DNA of 44,612 bases from DASUFF01 sp036274695 (GCA_036274695.1 DASUFF010000166.1:1-44612), one strand, 5' to 3'. Counted from the stretch's first letter, positions 1 to 10,606 are shown. Notes: generated from the sequence alone by a model not told the origin. A program made the numbers and translations.

Positions 1-1387
1 CCAGGCGCTCGGCGACGCGGTCGCCGGCGCGGCCATGGAGATAGACGCCTGCGACGGCCGCCCTTTCCGGCTCCAGTCCTTGGGCGATCAGCGACGTGAT
101 CACGCCGGTTAAGACATCTCCCATGCCGGCCGTGGCCATGCCCGGATTGCCGGTGGAATTGACGAAGACCTTCCCCATTGGCGTGGCGGTCACCGTCCGG
201 AACCCCTTCAGTACGAGGACGACGCGGTTGGCGACGGCGAAATCGCGGGCGACGCCGAGGCGGTCCTTCTGGATCTTCGCAGTCGAGAGGCCCGTCAAAC
301 GGGACATTTCGCCCGGATGGGGCGTGAGGATCGCCGGATGTTTTCTCTTTTTCAGGTCAGCGACCGACAAGGCGTTCAAAGCGTCGGCGTCGAGGACCAA
401 GGGGGCATCGAGTTTCAAGACGGCGTTTTTCACCAAGGCCTTGGTGTCCGCGTTGACGCCCAGGCCCGGACCGATCGCGACCGCTTTTTTGCCTTCGGCG
501 GCCTTGAGGAGTTTCGTCCATGCGGTCTTCGCCAGCGTGCCGGAGCGGTGCGAGGGCAAGGGGACGAACATGAGCTCGAGGAAGTTTTTGGGGAATTTCC
601 GAAACGCCTTGTCCGGCAGGGCCACCGTCGCCAACCCCGTGCCGGTGCGGAGGGCCGCGCGCCCCGATAGAAGGATGGCGCCCGGTTTGTCTTCCGAACC
701 GCCGATCAACAGAACGTGGCCGTAGGTCCCCTTGTGCGAATCGCCCTCGCGCTTGTGGAACCAAGGCGCGACGTCCGCCGCCGTCACCCAAGACTCGGAC
801 CCCTTCATCCCTTCATAAATGTCGGACGGAATGCCGATGTCGGCGACTTCCAGGCGGCCGACATAGGGGGCGGCCTGCGATTGAAGGAGGCCCGTCTTGG
901 GACGGCCCATTGTGACCGTAACGTCCGCTTTGACGGCGGCGCCCAACGCTTCTCCCGTATCGGCGGAAAGACCGGAGGGAATGTCGATCGACAGGACCCA
1001 GGCGCCGGAGCGGTTGATCGCTTCGATGGCGGCCTTCACCTCGCCTTCGACAGGACGAGAAAGGCCTGTACCGAAGAGGGCGTCGACGACGATGTCCGCG
1101 TCCCGTAGGGGTGTATGGCCATACGCCCCTACGTTCGACACCTCCACAATCCGAGCTTCCCGAACCGCCCCCTCCAACAGCCGAGCCGCGATCCGCCCGT
1201 CCCCGCCGTTGTTTCCCTTGCCCACCACGACCGCCACCTTCTTCTTCGCCAAATCGGGCACGTTGCGGCGGAGGCTCTCGACGACGCCCTTCGCGGCGTT
1301 CTCCATCAAAACCGACGACGGGATTCCGCGCGTTTCGATGGCGAGCCGGTCGGCTTCGCGGGATTGCGATGCGGAAAGAACTTCCAT
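1..1387 (-). CDS. nnrDE: Bifunctional NAD(P)H-hydrate epimerase / ADP-dependent dehydratase (3' end outside window)
   Basis: Repairs hydrated NAD(P)H: the N-terminal YjeF-type domain epimerises the R/S hydrate and the C-terminal ribokinase-like domain dehydrates it with ADP. Translating the minus strand from the ATG at 1387 gives a start MEVLSASQSREADRLA, an epimerase loop GKGNNGGDGR, and later GTYGHVLLIGGS and the dehydratase signature NPGMATAGMGDVLTG, so both domains are present. The reading frame runs off the window at base 1, so only the last part is missing. The start lies 6 nt after the pdxJ stop; no clear Shine-Dalgarno is visible, consistent with translation coupled to pdxJ. An in-frame palindromic repeat (1105-1132) adds about ten residues (VGAYGHTPLR) between the glycine-rich loop and the DALFGTG segment of the epimerase domain. 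Confidence 0.93.
   Translation of the reverse strand, partial: MEVLSASQSREADRLAIETRGIPSSVLMENAAKGVVESLRRNVPDLAKKKVAVVVGKGNNGGDGRIAARLLEGAVREARIVEVSNVGAYGHTPLRDADIVVDALFGTGLSRPVEGEVKAAIEAINRSGAWVLSIDIPSGLSADTGEALGAAVKADVTVTMGRPKTGLLQSQAAPYVGRLEVADIGIPSDIYEGMKGSESWVTAADVAPWFHKREGDSHKGTYGHVLLIGGSEDKPGAILLSGRAALRTGTGLATVALPDKAFRKFPKNFLELMFVPLPSHRSGTLAKTAWTKLLKAAEGKKAVAIGPGLGVNADTKALVKNAVLKLDAPLVLDADALNALSVADLKKRKHPAILTPHPGEMSRLTGLSTAKIQKDRLGVARDFAVANRVVLVLKGFRTVTATPMGKVFVNSTGNPGMATAGMGDVLTGVITSLIAQGLEPERAAVAGVYLHGRAGDRVAERL
1105..1132. repeat. GTAGGGG-family palindromic element inside nnrDE
   Basis: A 28-bp inverted repeat with ends GTAGGGG and CCCCTAC and centre TATGGCCATA. It is read on the minus strand as VGAYGHTPL without disturbing the frame. 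A near-identical 28-mer is in rluD (18202-18229), and longer relatives are at 24974-25024 and 26918-26954. Confidence 0.85.
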
Positions 1388-1393
1388 GGAGGA

Positions 1394-2107
1394 TCAGGCG
1401 ATCAAGCCCTTCATCTCGCGCACGGCGGCCTCCATCCCCACCATCAGGGCCCGCGCGACGACGGCGTGGCCGATGTTGAACTCGACGATCTGGCGGATCT
1501 TGGCGACGGCGGGGGCGTTCACGTAATTCAGCCCGTGGCCGGCGGCCACCCAGAGGCCTTTCCCGTGCGCGGTCTCGGCGGCGGCGGCGACGCGCCTCAA
1601 CTCGTTCGCGGCGGCGTCCTCGCTCCGGGCGTCGGCGTAGGCGCCGGTATGGATCTCCACCGCGTCCACCGCCAGCTCCGCGGAGAGGATCACGTCCTCC
1701 GGATCGGGGTTGATGAAGAGGCTCACGCGCACGCCGGCCTTCTGCAGCTTCGGGATGAAGTCGGACAAAATCTTCCGGGATTTCTTCACGTCCAGGCCGC
1801 CTTCGGTGGTCAGCTCCTGCCTCTTCTCGGGGACGAAGGTGACGACGTTCGGCTTCAAATCGATCGCGAAAGCCAACATGTCCTTGGTAGCCGCCATCTC
1901 CAGATTCAGATCCGTTTGAACGGAACGCCGGAGCAAACGGACGTCCGCGTCCTGGATGTGCCTACGGTCTTCCCGGAGGTGGACCGTGATCTGATCCGCG
2001 CCCGCCTTTTCCGCCAGGGCCGCCGCGGCTAGAGGGTCCGGATAGCGGGTCCCGCGCGCCTGACGGAGAGTAGCCACGTGGTCGATGTTCACGCCGAGCT
2101 TCGCCAT
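1394..2107 (-). CDS. pdxJ: Pyridoxine 5'-phosphate synthase
   Basis: Condenses 1-deoxy-D-xylulose 5-phosphate with 3-amino-2-oxopropyl phosphate to pyridoxine 5'-phosphate, the last ring-forming step of DXP-dependent vitamin B6 synthesis in the cytoplasm. The 237-residue protein has the family's usual length and hallmark N-terminus KLGVNIDHVATLRQARG, followed by ADQITVHLREDRRHI, the TFVPEKRQELTTEGGLD segment and the C-terminal AAGHGLNYVN phosphate-binding loop. It starts with ATG one base after the glmM stop and is followed after 6 nt by nnrDE, so glmM-pdxJ-nnrDE looks like one transcript. Confidence 0.97.
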   Translation of the reverse strand: MAKLGVNIDHVATLRQARGTRYPDPLAAAALAEKAGADQITVHLREDRRHIQDADVRLLRRSVQTDLNLEMAATKDMLAFAIDLKPNVVTFVPEKRQELTTEGGLDVKKSRKILSDFIPKLQKAGVRVSLFINPDPEDVILSAELAVDAVEIHTGAYADARSEDAAANELRRVAAAAETAHGKGLWVAAGHGLNYVNAPAVAKIRQIVEFNIGHAVVARALMVGMEAAVREMKGLIA

Positions 2108-2108
2108 T

Positions 2109-3455
2109 TTATCCCAGGCTCTTTTGGATGCAGGTCGAAAGGTCTCCCGCCATCTTGCGGATGACGGCGTCCTCGCGGCCTTCGATCATGATGCGCACGA
2201 CCGGTTCGGTCCCCGAATAACGGACGAGAATCCGGCCGTCGGCGCCGAGTTTTCCCTCGAAATCCCGCACCATCTTCTGGACATCGGGAAACTGGGCCAG
2301 GTCCTTGCGCGACGGGACCTTCACGCTGGTCAGGACTTGAGGCAAGGGCCGGTAGCGTGACACGAGCTCGGACAGGGTCTTCCCCGTCTCGGTCATAATG
2401 GCCAAGACCTGCAAGGCGGCGATCAATCCGTCGCCGGTGGTGGCGTGGTCGAAGAAAACGAGATGGCCGGAAGATTCGCCGCCCAGTCCGTAGTCCCCTT
2501 CGCGCATCTTCTCGACCACGTAACGGTCGCCGACGGCCGCGCGCTCGAGCCGTCCGCCGCAAGCGGCGATATAATTCTCCAGCGCCTTGTTGCTCATGAC
2601 GGTGGCGACCACCACGCCGTCCTTCAATCGCTTCTTCTTCAGCAGGTCTTCCGCGCAGATCGCGAGGATGGCATCCCCGTCGACCGTGTTCCCCTTTTCA
2701 TCCGAAAACACGACCCGGTCCGCGTCGCCGTCCAGCGCGATACCGATTCGCGCTCCGACCCTTTTCACCTCGGCGGCAACGACCTCGGGATGCGTCGCCC
2801 CGCAGCCGTCGTTGATGTTCGTGCCGTTGGGAGACGCCCCGATGACGGCTGTCTTCGCGCCCAACTCCTCGAAGACCGTCGGGGCGACCTTGTAGGCGGC
2901 GCCGTGGGCGCAATCGACGACCAAGCGGATGCCGTCCAAGGTGCGACCCTTGGGGAACGTCGATTTGACGAACTCGATGTAGCGGCCGGCGGCGTCGTCC
3001 ACCCGGTGGGCCCGGCCGATCCGATCGCCGGTGGGACGATTTTTCATCAACTCCCCGGAGGTCATCAAAGCTTCCAATTTCAGCTCCGCGTCGTCCGGGA
3101 GCTTGTAACCCAGGCGGTCGAAGACCTTCAGGCCGTTGTCGTCGAAACGGTTGTGCGAGGCCGAGATGACCACGCCGGCGTCCGCACGCATGGCCTGCGT
3201 GAGGAAGGCGATTCCGGGCGTCGGCATCGGACCGATGAAGATCGCGTCCGCGCCCATCGAGCACAGTCCGGAGGCCAGCGCCGTCTCCAGCATGTAGCAG
3301 GAGCGGCGCGTGTCCTTGCCGATCAGGATCTTGTGATGCCCGCCGTTCCGGAAGAAAACGGCCAGCGCGCGGCCCAGGGCTAGCGCCGTTTCCGAGGTCA
3401 TCGGATCCTCGTTGGCGAAACCGCGGATGCCGTCGGTGCCGAAAAGCTTTTTCAT
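2109..3455 (-). CDS. glmM: Phosphoglucosamine mutase
   Basis: Interconverts glucosamine-6-P and glucosamine-1-P, supplying UDP-GlcNAc for peptidoglycan and LPS. The 448-residue length is normal. Visible motifs are the N-terminal KLFGTDGIRGFAN, the phosphoserine loop GVVISASHNRFDDNG (active-site Ser of SASHN), the metal-binding ALDGDADRVVF, the sugar-specificity loop GGESSGHLVF and the C-terminal phosphate-binding RYSGTEPVVRIM. The start ATG is 11 nt after the folP stop. The folP-glmM pairing is common in bacteria, which supports the call. Confidence 0.97.
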   Translation of the reverse strand: MKKLFGTDGIRGFANEDPMTSETALALGRALAVFFRNGGHHKILIGKDTRRSCYMLETALASGLCSMGADAIFIGPMPTPGIAFLTQAMRADAGVVISASHNRFDDNGLKVFDRLGYKLPDDAELKLEALMTSGELMKNRPTGDRIGRAHRVDDAAGRYIEFVKSTFPKGRTLDGIRLVVDCAHGAAYKVAPTVFEELGAKTAVIGASPNGTNINDGCGATHPEVVAAEVKRVGARIGIALDGDADRVVFSDEKGNTVDGDAILAICAEDLLKKKRLKDGVVVATVMSNKALENYIAACGGRLERAAVGDRYVVEKMREGDYGLGGESSGHLVFFDHATTGDGLIAALQVLAIMTETGKTLSELVSRYRPLPQVLTSVKVPSRKDLAQFPDVQKMVRDFEGKLGADGRILVRYSGTEPVVRIMIEGREDAVIRKMAGDLSTCIQKSLG

Positions 3456-3466
3456 ACGCGCAATAT

Positions 3467-4281
3467 TTAAGGAAACGGGGCTCCGTCCGCAAGGCGAATT
3501 ACCGCCTTGGCGGCCGCGACGTCGTGCACGCGGAGCATCCGCGCGCCTCCGGCGACGGCCAAGGCCTCCGCCGCCGCATTGCCCGCGGCGAGGTTCTCTT
3601 CGCCGAAGATTTTTCTTAGGAAAGATTTCCGGGAAGCGCCGATCACCAGCGGAACCTTCAAGTCTTGAAACGACGAAAGGCGGCGGAGGATTTCCGCGTT
3701 GTCCTCGACCCTCTTGCCGAAGCCCAGGCCGGGATCGATCAGGAGGCGTTCGCGGGCTATTCCCCGTCCGACGGCGAACCCGATGCGCTCCTCGAAAAAG
3801 GCGCGGATCTCCCCAATCACGTCCTCATAACGGGGATTTTGCTGCATTGTTTCCGGCGTCCCTTTCCGGTGCATGAGGATCACCGGAACGCCGCGACGCG
3901 CGATCGTTTCCGGCATCTCCGGATCGCTCAGGGCCGAAACGTCGTTGATCATAGAAGCGCCTTCGGAGAGCGCCGCGTCCGCCACGCACGCCTTCTGCGT
4001 GTCGATCGACAACGGAAGCTTAAGTTTGGGGATCAGTTTGCGGACGACGGGAAGCAGCCGGTCCCTCTCCTCGTCGGCCGGGACGGGCGAGGCCCCGGGA
4101 CGCGTGGATTCGGCGCCGACGTCGATGAGATCGGCCCCTTCCTCTTGAAGTCGGAGGGCGCGGTCGAGGGCTGCCTCCGGGTCGAGATACAAACCGCCGT
4201 CGGAAAAGGAATCCGGGGTGACGTTGAGGATGCCCATGACGTAGACGCGGCGGGCGAAATCGAAGTCTCGATTCCCCAGGA

Positions 4282-4285
<4 letters not shown>
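3467..4285 (-). CDS. folP: Dihydropteroate synthase
   Basis: Joins 6-hydroxymethyl-7,8-dihydropterin diphosphate to p-aminobenzoate in folate synthesis; it is the sulfonamide target. The motifs MGILNVTPDSFSDGG, DVGAESTRPGA, SIDTQKA, NDVSAL, MHRKGTPETMQ, DPGLGFGK and VIGASRKSFL are all intact. The start is placed at GTG 4285 because its first bases overlap the ftsH stop (GTGA) and because the only nearby ATG is inside the conserved MGILNVTPDS strand, which would remove the first beta strand. That gives 272 residues, normal for the family. The frame is open far upstream through ftsH, but that extension is a shadow. Confidence 0.95.
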
Positions 4286-6195
<1,910 letters not shown>

Positions 6196-6227
6196 TACAA
6201 AAACGCTATCACGCGCGATGCCTCGAA

Positions 6228-7232
6228 TCAACGCGATTTTCGAAAGAAAACGAAGTGTTTCCGCTGTTTTTCGAATCCGAGCCCCGCCGGCAAGTCATAG
6301 ACCTGGCCCTGGGCGGAATCCCGAAGGATTTCGTCCACTTTAAGAACGGAAACGGCGGGAAGCGCGAAACCGTCGCCTGCGAGCTGTTGGGCCATCTTCT
6401 GCAACAGTCGGTAACGGAGGGACGGAGGCATCAAGCGATACTTGAAGACCGGGCAGGCAACCTTCCCTGAAGAACGAACCGCAACCTTTCGGAAGATCGC
6501 TAGAATCTCGTCGTTCAAGCGATCGTCGTCGGCTTGGAGGAACACGGCGTTCGTGGCCGTCCTTTCGGACAGGTTCGGGTTCTCCTTCCGGAGGGCTTTC
6601 AAAAGCTTTCGAAGGCGGCTTCGCAGGTAGAGATCGCTCGCGTTGGTGGCGTCTTCGCGAAAACGAAGCTTCAAAGCGCGCGCATAAGCGGCGATTTCGG
6701 GGCGCGTGGCCCGGAGCAAGGGCCGGACGAGCGCGACCCTCCCTCTTTTCCCCCAGGGGCGGACGGGACGGATGCCCGACAGCCCCTTCAACCCTGCGCC
6801 CTGCAGCCAGCGCATGACGAAGGTCTCCAGCTGATCGTCGGCATGATGGGCCGTCGCGATCTTTCGAGCGCCGATCCGGGCGGCCTCCCGGACCAGGAAG
6901 CGGTATCTCAGGTCACGGGCGCGCGATTCCGTGTTTTCCCGCGTCTTCCAACGGGGCGCCTTGCCGGTTTTGAGCGGAACGTCCCAGGACCGGCAGAGCT
7001 CGCGGACGAAACGGGCGTCGGCGTCCGCCGCGCGGCCGCGCAGGTTGTGGTGGAAATGGGCCGCGAAGAGCCTCGGGCGCAGCTTGGGCGGGAGGAATCT
7101 CAGGAGATGGAGGAGAACGACCGAATCGACGCCTCCGGAGACGGCCACCAGGACCTTCTCCCCCGGCTCAAAGAGAGGCAGCCGCCGGATCGCTTCCCTC
7201 AGTTTTTCCCTTGCGGCGAGATCGCCCGGCAT
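6228..7232 (-). CDS. tilS: tRNA(Ile)-lysidine synthase
   Basis: Ligates lysine to C34 of the CAU-anticodon tRNA-Ile, so that it reads AUA codons. The N-terminal PP-loop ATPase is clear: VAVSGGVDSVVLLHLL, then ARKIATAHHADDQLETFVMRWLQG, GLSGIRPVR, and VRPLLRATRPEIAAYA. At 334 residues it is shorter than the E. coli enzyme and resembles the compact TilS of thermophiles; the C-terminal part is weakly conserved. The start ATG lies 65 nt inside the upstream VanZ-like gene, an unusually long overlap, so the real start might be slightly downstream, before the PP-loop. The tilS-ftsH order is a conserved bacterial arrangement. Confidence 0.93.
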   Translation of the reverse strand: MPGDLAAREKLREAIRRLPLFEPGEKVLVAVSGGVDSVVLLHLLRFLPPKLRPRLFAAHFHHNLRGRAADADARFVRELCRSWDVPLKTGKAPRWKTRENTESRARDLRYRFLVREAARIGARKIATAHHADDQLETFVMRWLQGAGLKGLSGIRPVRPWGKRGRVALVRPLLRATRPEIAAYARALKLRFREDATNASDLYLRSRLRKLLKALRKENPNLSERTATNAVFLQADDDRLNDEILAIFRKVAVRSSGKVACPVFKYRLMPPSLRYRLLQKMAQQLAGDGFALPAVSVLKVDEILRDSAQGQVYDLPAGLGFEKQRKHFVFFRKSR

Positions 7233-7596
7233 ACGCGATGACGGAATAAAACACCCCTCCCAGACCGCCTCCCAGCACGTCGAAGAGCAGGTCCATGTAA
7301 TCCGGCGTGCGGCCGGAAACGAAGACCTGATGAAACTCGTCGGTGGCTCCGTAAATCATGGCGGCGATCGCGGAGGCCAAAACGATCTTTTTTCCCGACC
7401 AGAGCCTTCTCGCCGGATCGCAGGCCCAGGCGAAGACGGCGCCGAAGCCCGCGTAGAACCCCAGATGCATCAGCTTGTCCGAAAACCGGAAATGGGGAAC
7501 CGAAGGACGGTGCAGGGACGAAAGGTAGAATAGAAGCGCGGCGTAAAGGCCGACGAGCAGCCAACGCCAAACGTGGCTACATCTTATATTTTCCAA
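7168..7596 (-). CDS. VanZ-like family membrane protein
   Basis: A 142-residue integral membrane protein with about four hydrophobic segments and the VanZ-like pattern: DKLMHLGFYAGFGAVFAW, then IYGATDEFHQVFVSGR and DLLFDVLGGGLGG. Family members are widespread, and only VanZ itself has a known phenotype (teicoplanin resistance), so the function here is open. The frame starts at TTG 7596, overlapping the BFN gene by 20 nt; no ATG lies before the first membrane helix, so the exact start is uncertain. The 3' end overlaps tilS by 65 nt. Position between the BFN nuclease and tilS suggests simple co-transcription. Confidence 0.8.
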   Translation of the reverse strand: MENIRCSHVWRWLLVGLYAALLFYLSSLHRPSVPHFRFSDKLMHLGFYAGFGAVFAWACDPARRLWSGKKIVLASAIAAMIYGATDEFHQVFVSGRTPDYMDLLFDVLGGGLGGVFYSVIAYAGRSRRKGKTEGSDPAAASL

Positions 7597-8089
7597 AATC
7601 TTCGGGGTTTAGGTTTTCGAGGAACTCGGCCCACTTCTCCTTTTCGCCCTTCTCTCCGGAGGGACCGCCTTCCTTGTTCAAATCGATCTGACGGGATTTC
7701 TCGATGACCTTGCGGTCCACGAAAATGGAGGCGCCGACGCGGAGGGCGAGCGCGATGGCGTCGGACGGGCGCGAGTCGATCACGTGGTCCTTGCCTCCGC
7801 TGGTCAGGTAGATACGGGCGTAGAACGTGTTGTCCGCCAGGTCGTTCACCTCCACCTTGGTGACGTGGACGTCCAAGGTGCTTAAGATGTTCTTCATCAG
7901 GTCGTGCGTCATCGGACGTGCGAGCTTGATCTTCTCCAGTTCGGTGGCGATGGCGGAGGCCTCGATCAAGCCGATCCAAATGGGCAGCGCGCTCTTCTCG
8001 TCCAGATCCTTCAAAATGATGATCGGCATGTTCGTGAACGGGTCGATGGTCAGCCCCGTCACTTTCATTTCAATGAGTGGATCCAACAA
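7577..8089 (-). CDS. Bifunctional nuclease (BFN) family protein
   Basis: Belongs to the BFN/DUF151 family (Thermotoga TM0160 type; plant members have DNase and RNase activity), whose bacterial role is unsettled. Recognisable segments are GLTIDPFTNMPIIILKD, LPIWIGLIEASAIA, RPMTHDLMKNIL, DNTFYARIYL, DSRPSDAIALALR and the C-terminal NPEDFGKYKM. The TTG start at 8089 overlaps miaB by 20 nt and keeps a LIEMKV stretch that I recall as common in deltaproteobacterial members; an ATG at 8068 is the alternative, giving 163 residues and no overlap. A Lys/Glu-rich linker precedes the terminal motif. Confidence 0.9.
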   Translation of the reverse strand: MLDPLIEMKVTGLTIDPFTNMPIIILKDLDEKSALPIWIGLIEASAIATELEKIKLARPMTHDLMKNILSTLDVHVTKVEVNDLADNTFYARIYLTSGGKDHVIDSRPSDAIALALRVGASIFVDRKVIEKSRQIDLNKEGGPSGEKGEKEKWAEFLENLNPEDFGKYKM

Positions 8090-9416
8090 CCGCCTCCTTG
8101 TCCGAAACGCGCCCTTTGAGCGAATATGGCGACGCGTCGGTGACTTCGATTTTCAGTATATCACCCGTTCTTTCGGGCCCTCCATCGAAATTTACGATGC
8201 GCCCGTGCGGCGTGCGGCCCATGAGTTGTCCGTGCCCATCGGCCGACGGCCCCTCGGCCAGAACGTCTTCGATCCTTCCGATCCTTTGCCGGTTCTTCGC
8301 AAGCGAAATCTCGGCCTGAAGGATTTGCAGCCGGTCCAGCCTCTCCTTCTTGGACTCCGGAGGAACGTCGTCGGGGAACCCGGCGGCCTCGGTCCCCGGA
8401 CGCCGGCTGTAGGCGAAGCAGTAACTGGCGTCGTATCCGACTTCGCGGACAAGCGACAGCGTCTCCTCGAAATCCGCCTCGGTCTCTCCCGGAAAACCCA
8501 CGATGATATCGGCGGTAATGGCCACGTCGGGCACGACGCGCCTCAAATCCTCCACGCGCCTTAAGTATGTCCCGCGCGTATAAGACCGCCGCATGCGCTT
8601 CAACACGCGGCTGGAACCCGACTGCACCGGCAGGTGCATGTGCGGGCACAGCTTGCGGTTGCGGGCGTACTCCTCGATCAACGCCGGGCTCAAATCCTTC
8701 GGATGCGGGCTGGTGAAGCGGAGTCGGTCGATCGACGTTTCTTCGTCGACCTGACGCAAGAGACGAGCGAAACTCGTCTTCTGACTCTGTGGCGTCAGGC
8801 CCTTGCCGTAGGAGTTCACGTTCTGTCCGAGCAGCATCACCTCGCGCACGCCTTGGGCGCTCAACCGGTTGATCTCGTCGATGATCTCCTCCGGCCGGCG
8901 TGAAACCTCCGCGCCGCGCGTGAACGGCACGATGCAGAAGGAGCAGGCGTTGTCGCAGCCCTTCATGATGGTGACGTAGGCCTTGACCTGTCGTTGATCG
9001 GTGACGATGGGCGACGGGAATTCGTAGTCCGAAAGATCGGAGAAATCGATTCGCGAGAAGCGCCCTCCGCCCTCCTTCGCCTTTCGCGCCAGCTCCGGCA
9101 GGGCCGCGACGTGGTCCGGCCCCAGCACCATGTCGACCTGAGGAAACCTTTTCAAGATGGCGTCGCCGGAATGCGAGACCACGCAGCCGGTGACGGCGAG
9201 CACCTTCGCCTCCCCGGCCTGTTTCATACGGGCGATGTGCGAAACGGCCTTATGATAGGACTTCTCGCGGACGCTGCAGGTGTTCAATACGACGACATCC
9301 GCCTCGGCGGCCGAAGAGGCGCGCACGTAACCGTCCTTGCCGAGCAGAGCCTCCATCTTGGAGGAATCCTGCTCGTTCATCTGGCAGCCATACGTTTTGA
9401 TGAAGTATTTTTTCAA
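8070..9416 (-). CDS. miaB: tRNA-2-methylthio-N6-dimethylallyladenosine synthase
   Basis: Radical SAM methylthiotransferase that adds the 2-methylthio group to i6A37 of tRNAs reading UNN codons. The N-terminal auxiliary-cluster domain has its three cysteines in TYGCQMNEQDS, NTCSVREKSYHK and VTGCVV; the radical SAM motif CDNACSFCIVPFTRG follows, and the last 70 residues form a TRAM RNA-binding domain ending at 448 residues. The SVREK sequence after the second Cys and the substrate-loop pattern favour MiaB over RimO, which is encoded separately at 20388-21749. It starts 1 nt after the stop of the small Cys-rich gene, so the two are probably co-transcribed. Confidence 0.97.
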   Translation of the reverse strand: MKKYFIKTYGCQMNEQDSSKMEALLGKDGYVRASSAAEADVVVLNTCSVREKSYHKAVSHIARMKQAGEAKVLAVTGCVVSHSGDAILKRFPQVDMVLGPDHVAALPELARKAKEGGGRFSRIDFSDLSDYEFPSPIVTDQRQVKAYVTIMKGCDNACSFCIVPFTRGAEVSRRPEEIIDEINRLSAQGVREVMLLGQNVNSYGKGLTPQSQKTSFARLLRQVDEETSIDRLRFTSPHPKDLSPALIEEYARNRKLCPHMHLPVQSGSSRVLKRMRRSYTRGTYLRRVEDLRRVVPDVAITADIIVGFPGETEADFEETLSLVREVGYDASYCFAYSRRPGTEAAGFPDDVPPESKKERLDRLQILQAEISLAKNRQRIGRIEDVLAEGPSADGHGQLMGRTPHGRIVNFDGGPERTGDILKIEVTDASPYSLKGRVSDKEAVVGSTH

Positions 9417-9417
9417 A

Positions 9418-9756
9418 CTAGAAGTCTTTGTCCAACTTGATCTTGGAAATCAAGCGGTCGAGTCCTTCGTCGTCGGTCATGGCGAAATTCTCGAAGGATT
9501 CCATCTCCTCCGACGGCTCGTCGACGGCCCTTTGGAGGTCGCCGCGATCCGTGCGGATCTCGCGGCGAATGACGTCCACATATCGGTCCGGGAATTTCTT
9601 AACGATGCCTTCGACGTATTTGTTCAGCTTGTCCGCCGCCTTCTTCTGCTCCGCTTCCTTGATGCCCTTCCAGTTCTTCAAGTAGTGAAGCCGGCAGAAG
9701 TCTTTCGTCGTCGACGCGTTTTTGCATCCCGGCTCGATGCAAATTTTGATTTTCAT
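9418..9756 (-). CDS. Small Cys-rich protein with putative zinc finger
   Basis: I do not recognise a named family. The 112-residue product begins with a compact metal-site candidate, ICIEPGCKN followed by FCRLHY (pattern C-x4-C-x8-C-x2-H), then a Lys/Glu-rich, probably helical region and an acidic segment EPSEEMESFENF. ATG 9756 is chosen over a GTG 15 nt upstream because AAGGTGGGG lies at a suitable distance before it. It is directly followed by miaB. A nucleic-acid-binding or regulatory role would be guesswork. Confidence 0.75.
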   Translation of the reverse strand: MKIKICIEPGCKNASTTKDFCRLHYLKNWKGIKEAEQKKAADKLNKYVEGIVKKFPDRYVDVIRREIRTDRGDLQRAVDEPSEEMESFENFAMTDDEGLDRLISKIKLDKDF

Positions 9757-9777
9757 GAGTGCCAACCCCACCTTCTA

Positions 9778-9805
9778 CTTGTAAACTCTTTTTGGCGGTT
9801 TTCAA
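9778..9805 (-). promoter_or_regulatory. Possible sigma-70 promoter for the 9756 gene and miaB
   Basis: On the minus strand a TTGAAA hexamer (9800-9805) is followed after 16 nt by TACAAG in an AT-rich stretch, in the 64-nt gap between the DUF62 gene and the small Cys-rich gene. The -35 is good and the -10 is poor. Confidence 0.3.
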
Positions 9806-9820
9806 CAGGATTTCAATATC

Positions 9821-10606
9821 TTATGACGCGACGAGTAACCGTATAAGGTCGGAACGGCGGGCCCGACAGCGATTTTCAAAGGAATTTTCCCTTAGGGCGA
9901 TCTCCAAAAAGCCGGAACTCCCGAATAAGGCTCCGGGTTTTCCGGGGGGCATGTCGGAATAGGTTCTATATAAAGGTAGCCGGTTCCTCCTCCAATAGAC
10001 CTCGTACCGGGACGGGTTTCCAATCTGGGACTTGTGCAGGTTACTGAAGGCGTTTCCGAACTTGTCGAAGAAGAGAATGCCCCCTTCCCAGCCGTTCCGG
10101 ATCCGCTTCACCTTAAATTCCGGCCTGGTCTTCAGGGACGGCAGGCGGGGCCCGAACAGGGCGGGGTCCACGCCCCGGGCCAGATGGGCCGCCACCGGAC
10201 CGAAGAGGTCGCGCCCATGGAAGGTGGAGCTCACCTCCGACCGGAAATATTTGGGGTTCTTAAGCTCGTAGATGCCGACGACGGGGTCCCGAAGCGTCGC
10301 CAGCGTGAAGAGGCCGTTGTCCGGCCCCACGAAATAATGCCCCCGCGTCTGGACCAGGATGGGACGGCGCTCGCTCCCCACGCCCGGATCCACGACGGCC
10401 AGGTGGATCGTCCCCTTGGGATAAAACGCGAAGGCGCAGCCCAAGTGAAACGCGCCGACGATGATGTCGTAGGACGGTATCTCGTTGGAGAGGTCGACCA
10501 GCTTCGCCTTCGGATGGATGGAGAGGATCGAACCCTTGACCGCTCCCACGTAGCCGTCGGCCGTTCCGAAATCGGTCGTGATGGTGATGAGGCGTTCTTC
10601 AGCCAA
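9821..10606 (-). CDS. SAM hydroxide adenosyltransferase (DUF62 family)
   Basis: Predicted to hydrolyse S-adenosylmethionine to adenosine and methionine, as characterised DUF62 enzymes related to fluorinase do. Family motifs in order: ITTDFGTADGYVGAVKG near the N-terminus, VVDPGVGSERRPILVQT, GPDNGLFTLA, STFHGRDLFGPVAAHLA and, in the C-terminal domain, the DKFGNAFSN segment. The 261-residue length is normal. The start is TTG 10606, overlapping the upstream membrane-protein gene by 8 nt, with a GGGGGG run upstream as a weak ribosome site. No substrate clue comes from the neighbours. Confidence 0.92.
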   Translation of the reverse strand: MAEERLITITTDFGTADGYVGAVKGSILSIHPKAKLVDLSNEIPSYDIIVGAFHLGCAFAFYPKGTIHLAVVDPGVGSERRPILVQTRGHYFVGPDNGLFTLATLRDPVVGIYELKNPKYFRSEVSSTFHGRDLFGPVAAHLARGVDPALFGPRLPSLKTRPEFKVKRIRNGWEGGILFFDKFGNAFSNLHKSQIGNPSRYEVYWRRNRLPLYRTYSDMPPGKPGALFGSSGFLEIALRENSFENRCRARRSDLIRLLVAS

